Positions 53,182-61,126 of a stretch of DNA of 64,000 bases are shown piece after piece. Position numbers and translations under genes: made by a program. The notes under the pieces were generated by a model. It ran no database searches. It had not been told where the DNA came from and saw only the letters and a list, made by a program, of their open reading frames with translations. Origin of the DNA: Blastocatellia bacterium. GTDB taxonomy: Bacteria > Acidobacteriota > Blastocatellia > HR10. Within the stretch, counting starts at the first letter, position 1; every line of letters begins with the position of its first letter. The stretch is taken from NCBI GenBank assembly GCA_025055075.1, contig JANWYV010000015.1, positions 1-64,000 of the forward strand. The letters are read 5' to 3'.

Positions 53182-53897
53182 GCGATTTGGGGAAGAGGCG
53201 AACGTCGGAGGAGCGAGCGACGCCGACGACGGCCCAAGGCCTCGAGGAGGCGCGCATCTGCGGCCGTCTTTCCCTCTTTCGCCTGTCTCGAGAGGCCGTG
53301 GCGCGCTTCCGCGCGGGGATGCGTCACCTCTATGCGTGGACATTACGATGGGCGCAGACACCACAGGCCGTGCTCGCTCTCTTCTTGGTCGCGTTCGCTG
53401 AATCCTCCTTCTTTCCGATTCCTCCGGACGCTCTCTTGATCGCGATGGTCGTGGCGATGCCGCGCCGATTCCTTCGTTACGCGATCGTGTGCACGCTCGG
53501 CTCGGTGCTCGGCGGGATGTTCGGATACCTGATCGGCTATGCCTTCATGGAGACGCTCGGTTGGCGCATCATTGACTTCTACGACGCGCGCGCAGTGTGG
53601 GGGGAATTTCAGGCGAAGTATCACGCCTATGGGACCCTCTTCCTCGCCATCGCGGCCTTCACACCGATCCCCTATAAGGTCGCGACGATTGCCTCAGGAG
53701 CGACGCGCTTGGATCTGCTCGCCTTCGTACTCGTCTCTTTGCTAGGGCGGGGAGCGCGTTTCTTTCTGGTTGCTGGATTGCTCCGTCTTTTTGGGGAGCC
53801 GATCCGTGCGTTCATCGAGAGGTACTTCGACGTGCTGTCGCTCCTTTTCGTGCTGCTTCTGATCGCGGGATTCCTCGTTCTGGGATATGTGCGATAG
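53178..53897 (+). CDS. VTT-domain (DedA/YqaA-type) membrane protein
   Basis: 239 residues from the ATG at 53178 that overlaps the pcm stop; the start was chosen on that basis. A charged 60-residue leader is followed by membrane helices with the VTT core (ESSFFPIPPDALLIAMVVA, then GSVLGGMFGYLIGYAF, then FTPIPYKVATIASGATR). YqaA/DedA-type proteins act in membrane lipid flipping and envelope homeostasis. The position after pcm is unusual but the overlap shows co-translation. Confidence 0.87.
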   Translation: MSDLGKRRTSEERATPTTAQGLEEARICGRLSLFRLSREAVARFRAGMRHLYAWTLRWAQTPQAVLALFLVAFAESSFFPIPPDALLIAMVVAMPRRFLRYAIVCTLGSVLGGMFGYLIGYAFMETLGWRIIDFYDARAVWGEFQAKYHAYGTLFLAIAAFTPIPYKVATIASGATRLDLLAFVLVSLLGRGARFFLVAGLLRLFGEPIRAFIERYFDVLSLLFVLLLIAGFLVLGYVR

Positions 53898-53923
53898 AGA
53901 GCGGTGCCCTCATGGGAGAGGCG

Positions 53924-54424
53924 TTAGAAAGCACGCTGCCCCTCGTTCGTGTCCTCGAGCCGCTTTCCCATGCGAAGGGCGTCTTTCTCACCCAAATAGT
54001 AGCCCCTGATCCGCTCGAGCACGACGTAGCCATGCTTCGCGTAAAAGCGAATCGCCGGGATATTGTCCACGGCCGTTTCCAGTAAGACGGCACGAGCGCC
54101 CGCTCGATGCAGCCGGCGTTCCGCCTCTTGCAGAAGGAGGCTCCCGATGCCTCGTCTTTGCCAATCGGGATGTACGTCTATGGTCACGAGATGTCCAATG
54201 CGAACCTTCGCGCGCTCCAGTGGAAGGCGTCCGATCTCAAGGCGCGCGATGAGGAAGCCGACGATCTCGCTCTGAGGGCCTTCGGCGACGATTGTGAAGG
54301 CGCGGCGGTCTGCGAGGTACAAACGCATCTCCTCGGTCGTATAGGCGATGCCCTGGGGAAAACAGAGCCGGTCAATTTCACAGAGACGGGCGAAATCTTC
54401 CGGGCGATAGTCGCGAAGGATCAT
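53924..54424 (-). CDS. GNAT-family N-acetyltransferase, RimI-like
   Basis: 166 residues. Acetyl-CoA-binding motif A is VHPDWQRRGIGSLLL (about 85-99), followed by the AVDNIPAIRFYAKHGYVVLERIRGYY segment typical of RimI-type alanine acetyltransferases. It probably acetylates an N-terminal alanine of a ribosomal protein or related targets, but the substrate is not provable. Its start overlaps the stop of the nadD-like gene (ATGA), so the two are co-translated. Confidence 0.85.
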   Translation of the reverse strand: MILRDYRPEDFARLCEIDRLCFPQGIAYTTEEMRLYLADRRAFTIVAEGPQSEIVGFLIARLEIGRLPLERAKVRIGHLVTIDVHPDWQRRGIGSLLLQEAERRLHRAGARAVLLETAVDNIPAIRFYAKHGYVVLERIRGYYLGEKDALRMGKRLEDTNEGQRAF

Positions 54425-55185
54425 CGGTAGAGATTGGTCGCTCGGAGGTAGGCCTCAACGGCTTCCGGAACAAGCGTCGCGATGGGTTCACCCATTCGGA
54501 GGCGCCGTCGCACCTCTGTCGCGGAGATGGCTTTCACCTCCTCGGGAAGTTCCAAGCAAGCGATGCGCTGGCGGAAACGGGCTGCCTCTTCATCCAAAAG
54601 TCGCTCGAGCGCTGAGCACGTGAAAGAACCTCGCGCTGCGACGATCATCCGGCTCGCCGAGAAGAGATCTTCCAATGCGGCCACTCGATCGGGATAGGGC
54701 TTGTAATAGCGGCCGAGATAGTGTCCTTCTCGGTCCAAGAGGCGCTCGAACGTATCCGAGCCGACCAGGAAGGTGATCTCCGAGGTCGGATGCTCTCGTT
54801 GCAGGGGCAGGATCAGGTCGACGAAGAAGGGATGGGTGGCCACGCCGATGGCAATCGTCGAGTCGGTTTGGAACGTCACCAGAAGCATCGCCGCGCGATC
54901 TTCGAGCGAAGCCTCATACGTCCGCTTGTCGGCGTTCGTGAGACCCAATAGAAGCGCGATCGCCTCTAGGTGAAAATGTTCGCGCGCGCGTGCGACGATC
55001 TCCACATGGGCGCGCGTGAGTGGATTGAACGAGGCGGGGAAAACGCCCAAATGGGCCGGCGATTGCTCCAAGCGGCGAATCCAGGCGATCGTGGGCGCAT
55101 CCGTCGGCGAGCGCGTGGCGAGAGCCTGGCGGATGGACGCCTTCAGGGCCTCGATATCGGGCGTTCGCTGCTCCGCCTTCGACAT
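54421..55185 (-). CDS. Nicotinate-nucleotide adenylyltransferase-like (NadD-type) protein
   Basis: 254 residues from the ATG at 55185. An N-terminal helical extension of about 50 residues precedes the nucleotidyltransferase core: GVFPASFNPLTRAHVEI carries the TxxH variant of the HxGH motif, and ISATEVRRRL near 225-235 is the second phosphate-binding motif. NadD joins nicotinate mononucleotide and ATP to NaAD in NAD synthesis; the sequence is divergent, so a different nucleotidyl substrate cannot be excluded. There is no ribosome site, but an extended -10 lies 9 bases before the ATG, suggesting a leaderless mRNA. Confidence 0.78.
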   Translation of the reverse strand: MSKAEQRTPDIEALKASIRQALATRSPTDAPTIAWIRRLEQSPAHLGVFPASFNPLTRAHVEIVARAREHFHLEAIALLLGLTNADKRTYEASLEDRAAMLLVTFQTDSTIAIGVATHPFFVDLILPLQREHPTSEITFLVGSDTFERLLDREGHYLGRYYKPYPDRVAALEDLFSASRMIVAARGSFTCSALERLLDEEAARFRQRIACLELPEEVKAISATEVRRRLRMGEPIATLVPEAVEAYLRATNLYR

Positions 55186-55194
55186 CTCGGCAGG

Positions 55195-55203
55195 ATTATA
55201 GCA
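55195..55203 (-). promoter_or_regulatory. Extended -10 promoter immediately before the nadD-like start
   Basis: Minus strand TGC-TATAAT (TATAAT at 55195-55200). Only 9 bases separate it from the ATG, so transcription should begin about 0-4 bases before the start codon. Confidence 0.55.
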
Positions 55204-55301
55204 TGAGTGGTGGCGGAAGTTCCCGCGCGAAAGATGCTCCGCATTCCTTGGCTCGCGATGAAGAGGCAGTCCCTCGTCCTCACCTCGGGAAGGCGAAAGG
55301 G

Positions 55302-55787
55302 TCATGAGCGAGTTGATTTCCGGGAGGGCTTCGCCTTCCTCCGCACCAATCGCTTGAGTTCGGCCATGAATTCGGAGACGTCTTGGAACTCCAGGTACAC
55401 GGACGCGAAGCGCACGTAGGCGACCTTATCCAGCTCCTTGAGTCGCCGCATGATCAACTCCCCGATCTTTTGCGTCGGGCGCTCCCGATCGGGAGAAGTT
55501 CGGACATACGATTCGACGGCATCGACGATCGCTTCGATCTTAGCCATCGGGATGGGACGCTTCTCGCACGCCTTCAAGATTCCCGCGAGGACTTTTTGAC
55601 GGTCGAACGGTTCCCGTCGCCCGTCTTTTTTGATGACCATGTAGGGGATCTCGTCAATCCGCTCATAGCTGGTGAAGCGGCGGCCGCACTTGAGACATTC
55701 GCGTCGGCGGCGAATCGAATCGCCTTCGCGCGACTCCCGGGAATCCACTACGCGATCTTCCAGGTGTCCGCAGAATGGGCATTTCAT
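55302..55787 (-). CDS. nrdR: NrdR transcriptional repressor of ribonucleotide reductase genes
   Basis: 161 residues. Zinc ribbon with Cys3, Cys6 (CPFCG), Cys31 and Cys34 (CLKCGRRF), then an ATP-cone domain (about 47-137: [24 protein letters not shown]). It represses nrd operons according to dATP/ATP levels. Its ATG overlaps the stop of the flippase-like gene (ATGA). No NrdR box was looked for exhaustively, and no ribonucleotide reductase gene is in the window. Confidence 0.97.
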   Translation of the reverse strand: MKCPFCGHLEDRVVDSRESREGDSIRRRRECLKCGRRFTSYERIDEIPYMVIKKDGRREPFDRQKVLAGILKACEKRPIPMAKIEAIVDAVESYVRTSPDRERPTQKIGELIMRRLKELDKVAYVRFASVYLEFQDVSEFMAELKRLVRRKAKPSRKSTRS

Positions 55788-56875
55788 AAGCGGTCGCTCA
55801 CTCTCCAGGGAGAAGGATCGTTCGGGATATCCTCCCGTTCGGTCTCACGCGAAGAGGGCATGGTGAATGTCATTTCCGCCAGGACCAGCTCGCGCAGGGG
55901 TCCCCATGAGAATCCTCCGCGTCGGAGGAAATAAGGGCTCACCAAAAGAGCTGGTCCGAAGCTCACCACATGCATGATCAACGCCATGCTCGCTGCCGTA
56001 TTTCTCTCGATGCCGAGCCACATCAGTCCCAGCATCGTCGTCGTGTGGAACGCTCCGGCGGACCCCCCTGGGGTCGGCACCAGAGAGCCCAACATCGCGA
56101 AGCCGATGACAAATATGACGGAAGCGACCGTCAAGTGCAAGCCGAAAGCCCGTACGACTAACCAGAAGCTCGCCGTCACAAGTCCCCACGTCATGAGCGT
56201 GTAGCCCACCGCGCGGGCCAATGCCCGAACGTCATGCAGGACTGACAGGCCATCGGCCAAGTGGCGAAGGAGATTGAGGGCAGGCCGACGAAGTTTCTCC
56301 GGGATCCATCGAGAGCGTCGCTCTAACACCTCCAGAATCCCATCCGCTCGAAAGCGGAAGACCGAGAGGCCCACCAAGCCCAAGAGTGAGAGTAAGAGAG
56401 CCGCTTCTCCGAAGTTCCTGAGCGCCGCGAGTGGCTCCGGCGAGCGGCTCGAGTTGCAGACGAAGAAGAGGCTCACAGCGAAGGCGACGGTCACGGTGAT
56501 CATGTCGCAGATGCGTTCGATGAGGATCGTCGCCAGGGTAGCGCTCGGGCGAATCCGCTCGCGGAGACTGAGGACCAGAGGGCGCGTCGCTTCCCCAATG
56601 CGCCCGAACACGAAGATCGTGGAGAAGCCGATCACGGTCGCGGCCAGAGCGTTTCCCAACGTGGGTGTTCTCACCGGAGTCAAAAAGACTCGCCATCGCA
56701 GCGCTCGTGTCAGATAGGTCGCCAGAATGGGGACGATGGCCAAAAGGGCTAAGGTAACGTTCATGCGCCTCAGGCTCTCTCGCACCAAAGGCCAATCGAG
56801 CTGATACCAAAAGGCACCCAGCAGCCCTGCGGCCACAAGCAACCAGAAGATGAACGTCACGCCTTTCCGTCGCAT
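55784..56875 (-). CDS. Lysylphosphatidylglycerol synthase-TM (flippase-like) membrane protein
   Basis: 363 residues with about eight membrane helices and the UPF0104/LPG_synthase_TM pattern: an RALRWRVFL segment near 58, [17 protein letters not shown] near 110, and [17 protein letters not shown] near 270. These proteins resemble the transmembrane half of MprF and are presumed to move lipids or glycolipids across the membrane. Co-translated with nrdR. Confidence 0.86.
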   Translation of the reverse strand: MRRKGVTFIFWLLVAAGLLGAFWYQLDWPLVRESLRRMNVTLALLAIVPILATYLTRALRWRVFLTPVRTPTLGNALAATVIGFSTIFVFGRIGEATRPLVLSLRERIRPSATLATILIERICDMITVTVAFAVSLFFVCNSSRSPEPLAALRNFGEAALLLSLLGLVGLSVFRFRADGILEVLERRSRWIPEKLRRPALNLLRHLADGLSVLHDVRALARAVGYTLMTWGLVTASFWLVVRAFGLHLTVASVIFVIGFAMLGSLVPTPGGSAGAFHTTTMLGLMWLGIERNTAASMALIMHVVSFGPALLVSPYFLRRGGFSWGPLRELVLAEMTFTMPSSRETEREDIPNDPSPWRVSDRL

Positions 56876-56965
56876 CGCGTGACCCGGGCTAAGGCTATCC
56901 GAAGCCCGAACGGGCGGTCAAGCGCGATCCTTCGGCTCAACTTCCGATTTGTTCCCGACGACTCA

Positions 56966-56994
56966 TTGACAGGCCGTGGGGAAAGCCGTAAGAT
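56966..56994 (+). promoter_or_regulatory. Promoter of the IHF-MerR-tRNA unit
   Basis: A perfect TTGACA (56966-56971), a 17-base spacer and TAAGAT (56989-56994), 26 bases before the ATG. Confidence 0.6.
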
Positions 56995-57020
56995 AGTGCC
57001 GATGTGAGGGGCGAGCGACG

Positions 57021-57278
57021 ATGACGAAAGCCGACATCGCGCGAGCGGTCTACAATCGGCATGGTGGACTTTCGACGCGGGAAGCGACGGCTCTCGTGGA
57101 TCTGATTCTGGAGATCATCAAAAACCGGCTGGCTCAGGGGTACAAAGTCTGCTTGGGGCGCGTGGGCGTGATGGAGGTCATCGAGCGCACGTCGCGTCGA
57201 GGGCGTCCGCCCTCGGGCGGTAGGAAGCCGACCACGCGCGTTCTGATCTTTCGACCAGCCCGAGCGTTGCGGGCATGA
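57021..57278 (+). CDS. HU/IHF-family DNA-binding protein
   Basis: 85 residues, short for the family. The dimerisation helices are clear ([33 protein letters not shown] in outline) and the arm region ([19 protein letters not shown]) is compressed. Its position directly before a MerR gene repeats the ihfA-merR order found in many bacteria, which favours an IHF-alpha-like role in bending DNA. It overlaps merR by ATGA. A second, longer HU is encoded at 12.4 kb. Confidence 0.9.
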   Translation: MTKADIARAVYNRHGGLSTREATALVDLILEIIKNRLAQGYKVCLGRVGVMEVIERTSRRGRPPSGGRKPTTRVLIFRPARALRA

Positions 57279-57751
57279 ATTCGATGATGGGAGGCCTTGG
57301 GGGAGGGAAAAAGCCTATGCAGCCGGTGAAGGCCATTCCGGATAAGCTCTATTTCAAGATTGGCGAGGTTTGCGAGATCACGGGTATTCAACCCCATGTC
57401 TTGCGGTATTGGGAGACGGAGTTCCCGCAACTGGCTCCTGAGAAGAATCGCGCCGGACAGCGCGTCTACAAGCGGCGCGACATCGAATTGATCTTGCGAA
57501 TCAAGAAGCTCCTCTACGAGGATAAATTCACGATCGCCGGCGCGCGAAAGCGCTTAGCTGCCGAATCTCGATTCAAGCTCTTATCCTCGGAATCTCCTTC
57601 TGAAACCATGGAAGGTGCGAGCGAAGGTCCGCCCCCCTCGGTCTCTCCCAGAGTATATCAGGTCCTACGCGACATCAGGCGCGGGTTGGAAGAGCTGTTG
57701 GCGATGCTGAACCAAAGTGATATAATCACCTCTTCGAAGCGAACGCCTTGA
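57275..57751 (+). CDS. MerR-family transcriptional regulator
   Basis: 158 residues. A winged-helix MerR domain (about 26-95: [39 protein letters not shown]) is preceded by a glycine-rich N-terminal leader and followed by a loosely conserved tail (about 100-158) with a short coiled region ([15 protein letters not shown]). There is no metal- or drug-binding domain, as in the IHF-linked MerR type. Targets are unknown. Confidence 0.92.
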   Translation: MNSMMGGLGGGKKPMQPVKAIPDKLYFKIGEVCEITGIQPHVLRYWETEFPQLAPEKNRAGQRVYKRRDIELILRIKKLLYEDKFTIAGARKRLAAESRFKLLSSESPSETMEGASEGPPPSVSPRVYQVLRDIRRGLEELLAMLNQSDIITSSKRTP

Positions 57752-57780
57752 AGGCAGGGACTCGACAAAAAAAGACGACA

Positions 57781-57858
57781 CGGGACGTGGCGCAGCCTGG
57801 TTAGCGCGCTTGCTTGGGGTGCAAGAGGTCGCCGGTTCAAATCCGGCCGTCCCGACCA
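57781..57858 (+). tRNA. tRNA-Pro(GGG)
   Basis: Full cloverleaf: acceptor CGGGACG/CGTCCCG (57781-57787 and 57848-57854), D-stem GCGC/GCGC, anticodon stem CTTGC/GCAAG with loop TTGGGGT, anticodon GGG at 57816-57818, T-stem GCCGG/CCGGC with TTCAAAT, discriminator A and an encoded CCA. It lies 29 bases after merR and is followed by seven T residues (57860-57866) that could end transcription. Confidence 0.97.
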
Positions 57859-57870
57859 ATTTTTTTGTTG

Positions 57871-59007
57871 TTAATCCCGCGTGATGAACTCTCGATCTAG
57901 GGCTTCGAGCGTCTCCACAATCCCCGTATACGCGAGTTCCGTATGCGACGCCATTGTCGGTCCGATGAACCCTTGGCGACGCCATTCGTCGGCCTTGGCT
58001 TGGACCTTCAATCGCGTCTGATCCCATACGGGACCGCCGAACATATCCACACACTCCTCGGCGAATCGCCCTTCAGCGTCCATGGAGAAAGCCAGGCAGG
58101 AGACGATCGGCAGACAGAATGGCCCGGTCACAGGCGTATTGATGGGGACGGGCATGAGCGGCATCACATGCGATCCACGGGCATCGCCCGCGACGAAGTG
58201 CCCAAGCAGGAAGGGTTCGACGATCTCCTCAGGAGCTGGGAAGATGCCCTGCGTGCGGACGATCGCCACCGGATCATCCTTCCCCGTATAGCGGCCGGCG
58301 ATATTGTGCAGGCGCGTGGCCGAGACGGCGACGATTTGCTCATCGGGCTTATAGCGCGAATGAATCGCTTCGACGGCGAACCGATCCGGATTTTGTAAGA
58401 GTGTCGCGACATCCCAGATCCGCTCGGGGACATCGAGGCGGATGATCCGATCCTTGTCCTTGGCGTCCATGTCAATGATGGTGAAGGTGAAGCCCTGATG
58501 CATCTTCGGGTTGAGGAGCAAGCCGCCATTGTGCATGGGATCACAGAAAGCCGCGTACAGGGGATAATTGTACGCGCCCGGGCTGCACTTGTCGGCGGCG
58601 AACACGAGAAAGGCTTCGGCCGGCCGATCCTTGCTCTTCGGATCGCGCTCGAACTCGATTTCGGCGACGGCCGGACCCGCGCCGCGGATGTTCCCCGACG
58701 GCGCATCCACCAACAGATCTTGTCCGGCGCCATACAGTCCCTGCTTGCGTGCGACCTCGGTCGCTGCCAAGAAGCAATCCCAGGCGAAACGATGGACCGC
58801 TTGGGCTCCCACCCCATGCGTATGGCTCATGATGAGCGCGATGTCATCACCTGTGAACGTGACAAGCCCATCAATGAGCAGCCCCTTCGTCCCGGAACAC
58901 GCCGCCTTCATTTCTTCCCGAACGACGTGAAGCATCCGTTCGGATGGGCGCGTGTGTCCGCCAATGGAACCCACGTCGGCTTTGATGACGGAGAGCGTGA
59001 CCTTCAT
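57871..59007 (-). CDS. Archaeal-type fructose-1,6-bisphosphate aldolase/phosphatase
   Basis: 378 residues from the ATG at 59007 (GAGGACAACC upstream). The sequence starts MKVTLSVIKADVGSIGGHTRPS, with metal ligands Asp11, His18, Asp54 and Asp55 (FTGDD) and MSHTHG. SRYKPDEQ holds the Schiff-base Lys230 and neighbouring Tyr229. FBPA/P both condenses triose phosphates and removes phosphate, making gluconeogenesis one-way; the family is found in archaea and deeply branching thermophilic bacteria. It is monocistronic with its own extended -10. Its presence supports a hot, autotrophic or gluconeogenic lifestyle (inference). Confidence 0.97.
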   Translation of the reverse strand: MKVTLSVIKADVGSIGGHTRPSERMLHVVREEMKAACSGTKGLLIDGLVTFTGDDIALIMSHTHGVGAQAVHRFAWDCFLAATEVARKQGLYGAGQDLLVDAPSGNIRGAGPAVAEIEFERDPKSKDRPAEAFLVFAADKCSPGAYNYPLYAAFCDPMHNGGLLLNPKMHQGFTFTIIDMDAKDKDRIIRLDVPERIWDVATLLQNPDRFAVEAIHSRYKPDEQIVAVSATRLHNIAGRYTGKDDPVAIVRTQGIFPAPEEIVEPFLLGHFVAGDARGSHVMPLMPVPINTPVTGPFCLPIVSCLAFSMDAEGRFAEECVDMFGGPVWDQTRLKVQAKADEWRRQGFIGPTMASHTELAYTGIVETLEALDREFITRD

Positions 59008-59064
59008 GGTTGTCCTCCTCAAAGAAGATTCACCGCCCAATCTCCGGCTCTGGACTGGAGGCCT

Positions 59065-59073
59065 ATTATATCA
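59065..59073 (-). promoter_or_regulatory. Extended -10 promoter of the FBP aldolase/phosphatase gene
   Basis: Minus strand TGA-TATAAT (TATAAT at 59065-59070) without a clear -35, 57 bases before the ATG. Confidence 0.5.
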
Positions 59074-59103
59074 TCGGAGCGAGCGCTCGGAAACTGCGCC
59101 CGC

Positions 59104-59811
59104 TCATCCCCTGAGCGAGAGAGGGGTGAATCGCGTCTTGAGATCGTAGACGTCCACTCCCTCCTTCCGTTTCAAAAATGCCACGATCGCATAGGTCGCC
59201 GGCGTCGCTGCGGCTTCGTAAAGGGACTTCGCGAGCCACTGCGTCAGGAAGGTGCGAAAGAGTGCACTCGTCGGAATCGTTCCGGCGAAGGCGAGCGTCA
59301 GAAACAGCAGCGAATCAACGGCCTGACCGACAAGAGTGGAGCCGATCGTGCGCATCCAGAGCCAGCGTCCGCGCGTGAGGGCCTTCATTCGAGCGAGCAC
59401 GTAGGCATTCGTGAACTCGCCGAAGAGGTAGGCCGAGAATGAGGCGGCGAGAAGGCGCGGGGTATATCCGAGGATGCGCTCATATGCAGCTTGTCCGTCC
59501 CAGAAGGGAGCTGGCGGGAGGATTTGCCCGATCCAGATGGCAGCGACCGTGAGCAGATTGCAGAAGAAGCCGAGCCAGATGACGCGCCGTGCTTGCGCGT
59601 AGCCGTACACCTCCGTGAGGACATCGCCGAAGATATAACTGATCGGGAAGACGATGATCCCGGCCGGGACGACCCATCCGCGAAGCTCCACGAGTTTGAC
59701 GCCCGTGATGTTGGCCGCGATCAAGCACGTGATGAACCCAGCGGTCACGAGCACGAACCAAATGGAATATCCGCGCGCGCCATCCCCTTCAGAGTTTGAA
59801 CCGCTTCTCAT
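59104..59811 (-). CDS. Queuosine-precursor transporter (YhhQ/QPTR family)
   Basis: 235 residues with about six membrane helices. The start region (CLIAANITGVKLVEL) and FPISYIFGDVLTEVYGYAQARRVIW (about 54-78) are the hallmarks of YhhQ. It imports preQ0/preQ1 for queuosine modification of tRNA. Its start lies inside the DUF3006 gene (23-base overlap); the reason for linkage is unclear. Confidence 0.9.
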   Translation of the reverse strand: MRSGSNSEGDGARGYSIWFVLVTAGFITCLIAANITGVKLVELRGWVVPAGIIVFPISYIFGDVLTEVYGYAQARRVIWLGFFCNLLTVAAIWIGQILPPAPFWDGQAAYERILGYTPRLLAASFSAYLFGEFTNAYVLARMKALTRGRWLWMRTIGSTLVGQAVDSLLFLTLAFAGTIPTSALFRTFLTQWLAKSLYEAAATPATYAIVAFLKRKEGVDVYDLKTRFTPLSLRG

Positions 59812-60028
59812 CCGGCTGCCCTCGGGTCAGTTCTCGCAGCAGTTCTTCCGCGCGGCGGCGTTCCCGCTCGCGGCTTTCTCGATCGAGCTCGAAGCTCACG
59901 CGAAGATGATCGCCGGCGACGACGCCCGGTGGCAAGTATCGAAGCGGAATGTCGAAGCGGAGGCGATCGTCCTCATACAGGTAGCACACGGCGATGTTCT
60001 CCTCAATGCGATCCACGACGAGCTTCAT
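59789..60028 (-). CDS. DUF3006 small protein
   Basis: 79 residues: VVDRIEENIAVCYLYEDDRL then FDIPLRYLPPGVVAGDHLRVSF, the DUF3006 pattern, and a charged helical tail. DUF3006 genes usually sit beside ComEC-like MBL genes, as here (ATGA overlap). The beta-rich core resembles small regulatory or ligand-binding domains; no function is proven. Confidence 0.85.
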   Translation of the reverse strand: MKLVVDRIEENIAVCYLYEDDRLRFDIPLRYLPPGVVAGDHLRVSFELDRESRERERRRAEELLRELTRGQPDEKRFKL

Positions 60029-61119
60029 GGTCGGTTCCTCCGGGGCGCGAGATCAGCTTGGACCGTGCTCCTAGCGAAGGGAAGCTTCGGGGTTCCGTCA
60101 GCGGCGTCTCTCGTAGAAGGAGAGGGCGCGTATACCTCCTCGGCCCGCAAGCGCGGACGTCGTCCGCGCCAGAGGTCCTCGGCGGCTACAGTCCGCTCGG
60201 GGCGAACCTCATACTGGCGTCCATCGCTTCGGATCACGATCTCGCCTTCGAGATCGGTGCGATGTAACTGGCGCGCCCAGCGGCGCAGCCGGTCCAGAGT
60301 CTCTTGCGCCGGATGGCCGTATTCGTTATCCGCCCCGCAGGAGATGATCGCGACCTCCGGACGCACCCGTTCCAAAAACGCCCGCGTCGTCGAATGGCGC
60401 GATCCGTGGTGAGCGACCTTGAGCACGCGCACGGCAAGCGGCGCTGTGGAGTTCTCGCGTTCGATGAGGCGATCTTCGGTCTCGCGCTCGCTGTCCCCGG
60501 TGAAGAGCATGGAGAACGCGCCGTAGCTCAATCGCGCGACGATCGAATTCGCGTTCTCGTCGCTGCGCGTCCCCTGAAGGCGTGGGGAAGACGGAGCTAG
60601 GATCGAGAGCGTCACGCCCGCCCCGAGCTCGAATTCCTGTCCCGCTTCGGCGACCACGAAGCGAATCCCCTTCTCCCGAATCTTCTCCAGCATGCGCGTG
60701 TACGTGCGCGTCGGATACGGTTGACCGCTATCCAGGAACAGACGAACGGGAACGGCGTCGAGTACGGCCACCATGCCGCCGATATGATCGGCATGTGGGT
60801 GCGTGGCGATGACGAGATCGAGCTGCGTGACGCCATATCGAGCGAGAGCCTCGCGGACCCGATCGGCAGCCTCCGGAGGCCCAGCATCAATGAGCACCGC
60901 TTTGCGCTCGGGGGTAAGGATGAGGAAACTGTCGCCTTGGCCGACATCGAGGGCGACGACCGTCAGCTCTCCTGCTGAAGGCAATGGCTCGCGCCGCCAC
61001 AGTTCGAAGCGAGAGAGCAGAAAGGTCGCGATGAGCAGCAGAACGCCGAGGAGCAACCACAGCAGCGTTCGTCGTCGGAGTCGTGGCATCGCCGTGCGCG
61101 TTCGTCGTCGTCGGGCCAT
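60025..61119 (-). CDS. ComEC/Rec2-like extracytoplasmic metallo-beta-lactamase-fold hydrolase
   Basis: 364 residues. An arginine-rich start, one membrane anchor (about 18-40: LLWLLLGVLLLIATFLL), then an MBL domain with THPHADHIGG (about 105-114), FTGDSE (about 208) and KVAHHGSRHST (about 235), the ComEC-type metal set. A Pro/Arg-rich tail of about 60 residues ends it. This is the detached nuclease part of ComEC without the channel; such proteins are thought to cut extracellular nucleic acid. It starts 7 bases after purF and overlaps DUF3006. Confidence 0.9.
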   Translation of the reverse strand: MARRRRTRTAMPRLRRRTLLWLLLGVLLLIATFLLSRFELWRREPLPSAGELTVVALDVGQGDSFLILTPERKAVLIDAGPPEAADRVREALARYGVTQLDLVIATHPHADHIGGMVAVLDAVPVRLFLDSGQPYPTRTYTRMLEKIREKGIRFVVAEAGQEFELGAGVTLSILAPSSPRLQGTRSDENANSIVARLSYGAFSMLFTGDSERETEDRLIERENSTAPLAVRVLKVAHHGSRHSTTRAFLERVRPEVAIISCGADNEYGHPAQETLDRLRRWARQLHRTDLEGEIVIRSDGRQYEVRPERTVAAEDLWRGRRPRLRAEEVYAPSPSTRDAADGTPKLPFARSTVQADLAPRRNRP

Positions 61120-61126
61120 GTGCGCC

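Noticed and set aside
57781-57870. tRNA-Pro as a possible integration site.
   Set aside because: No integrase and no repeat of the tRNA 3' end were seen nearby; the flanking genes are ordinary chromosomal ones.
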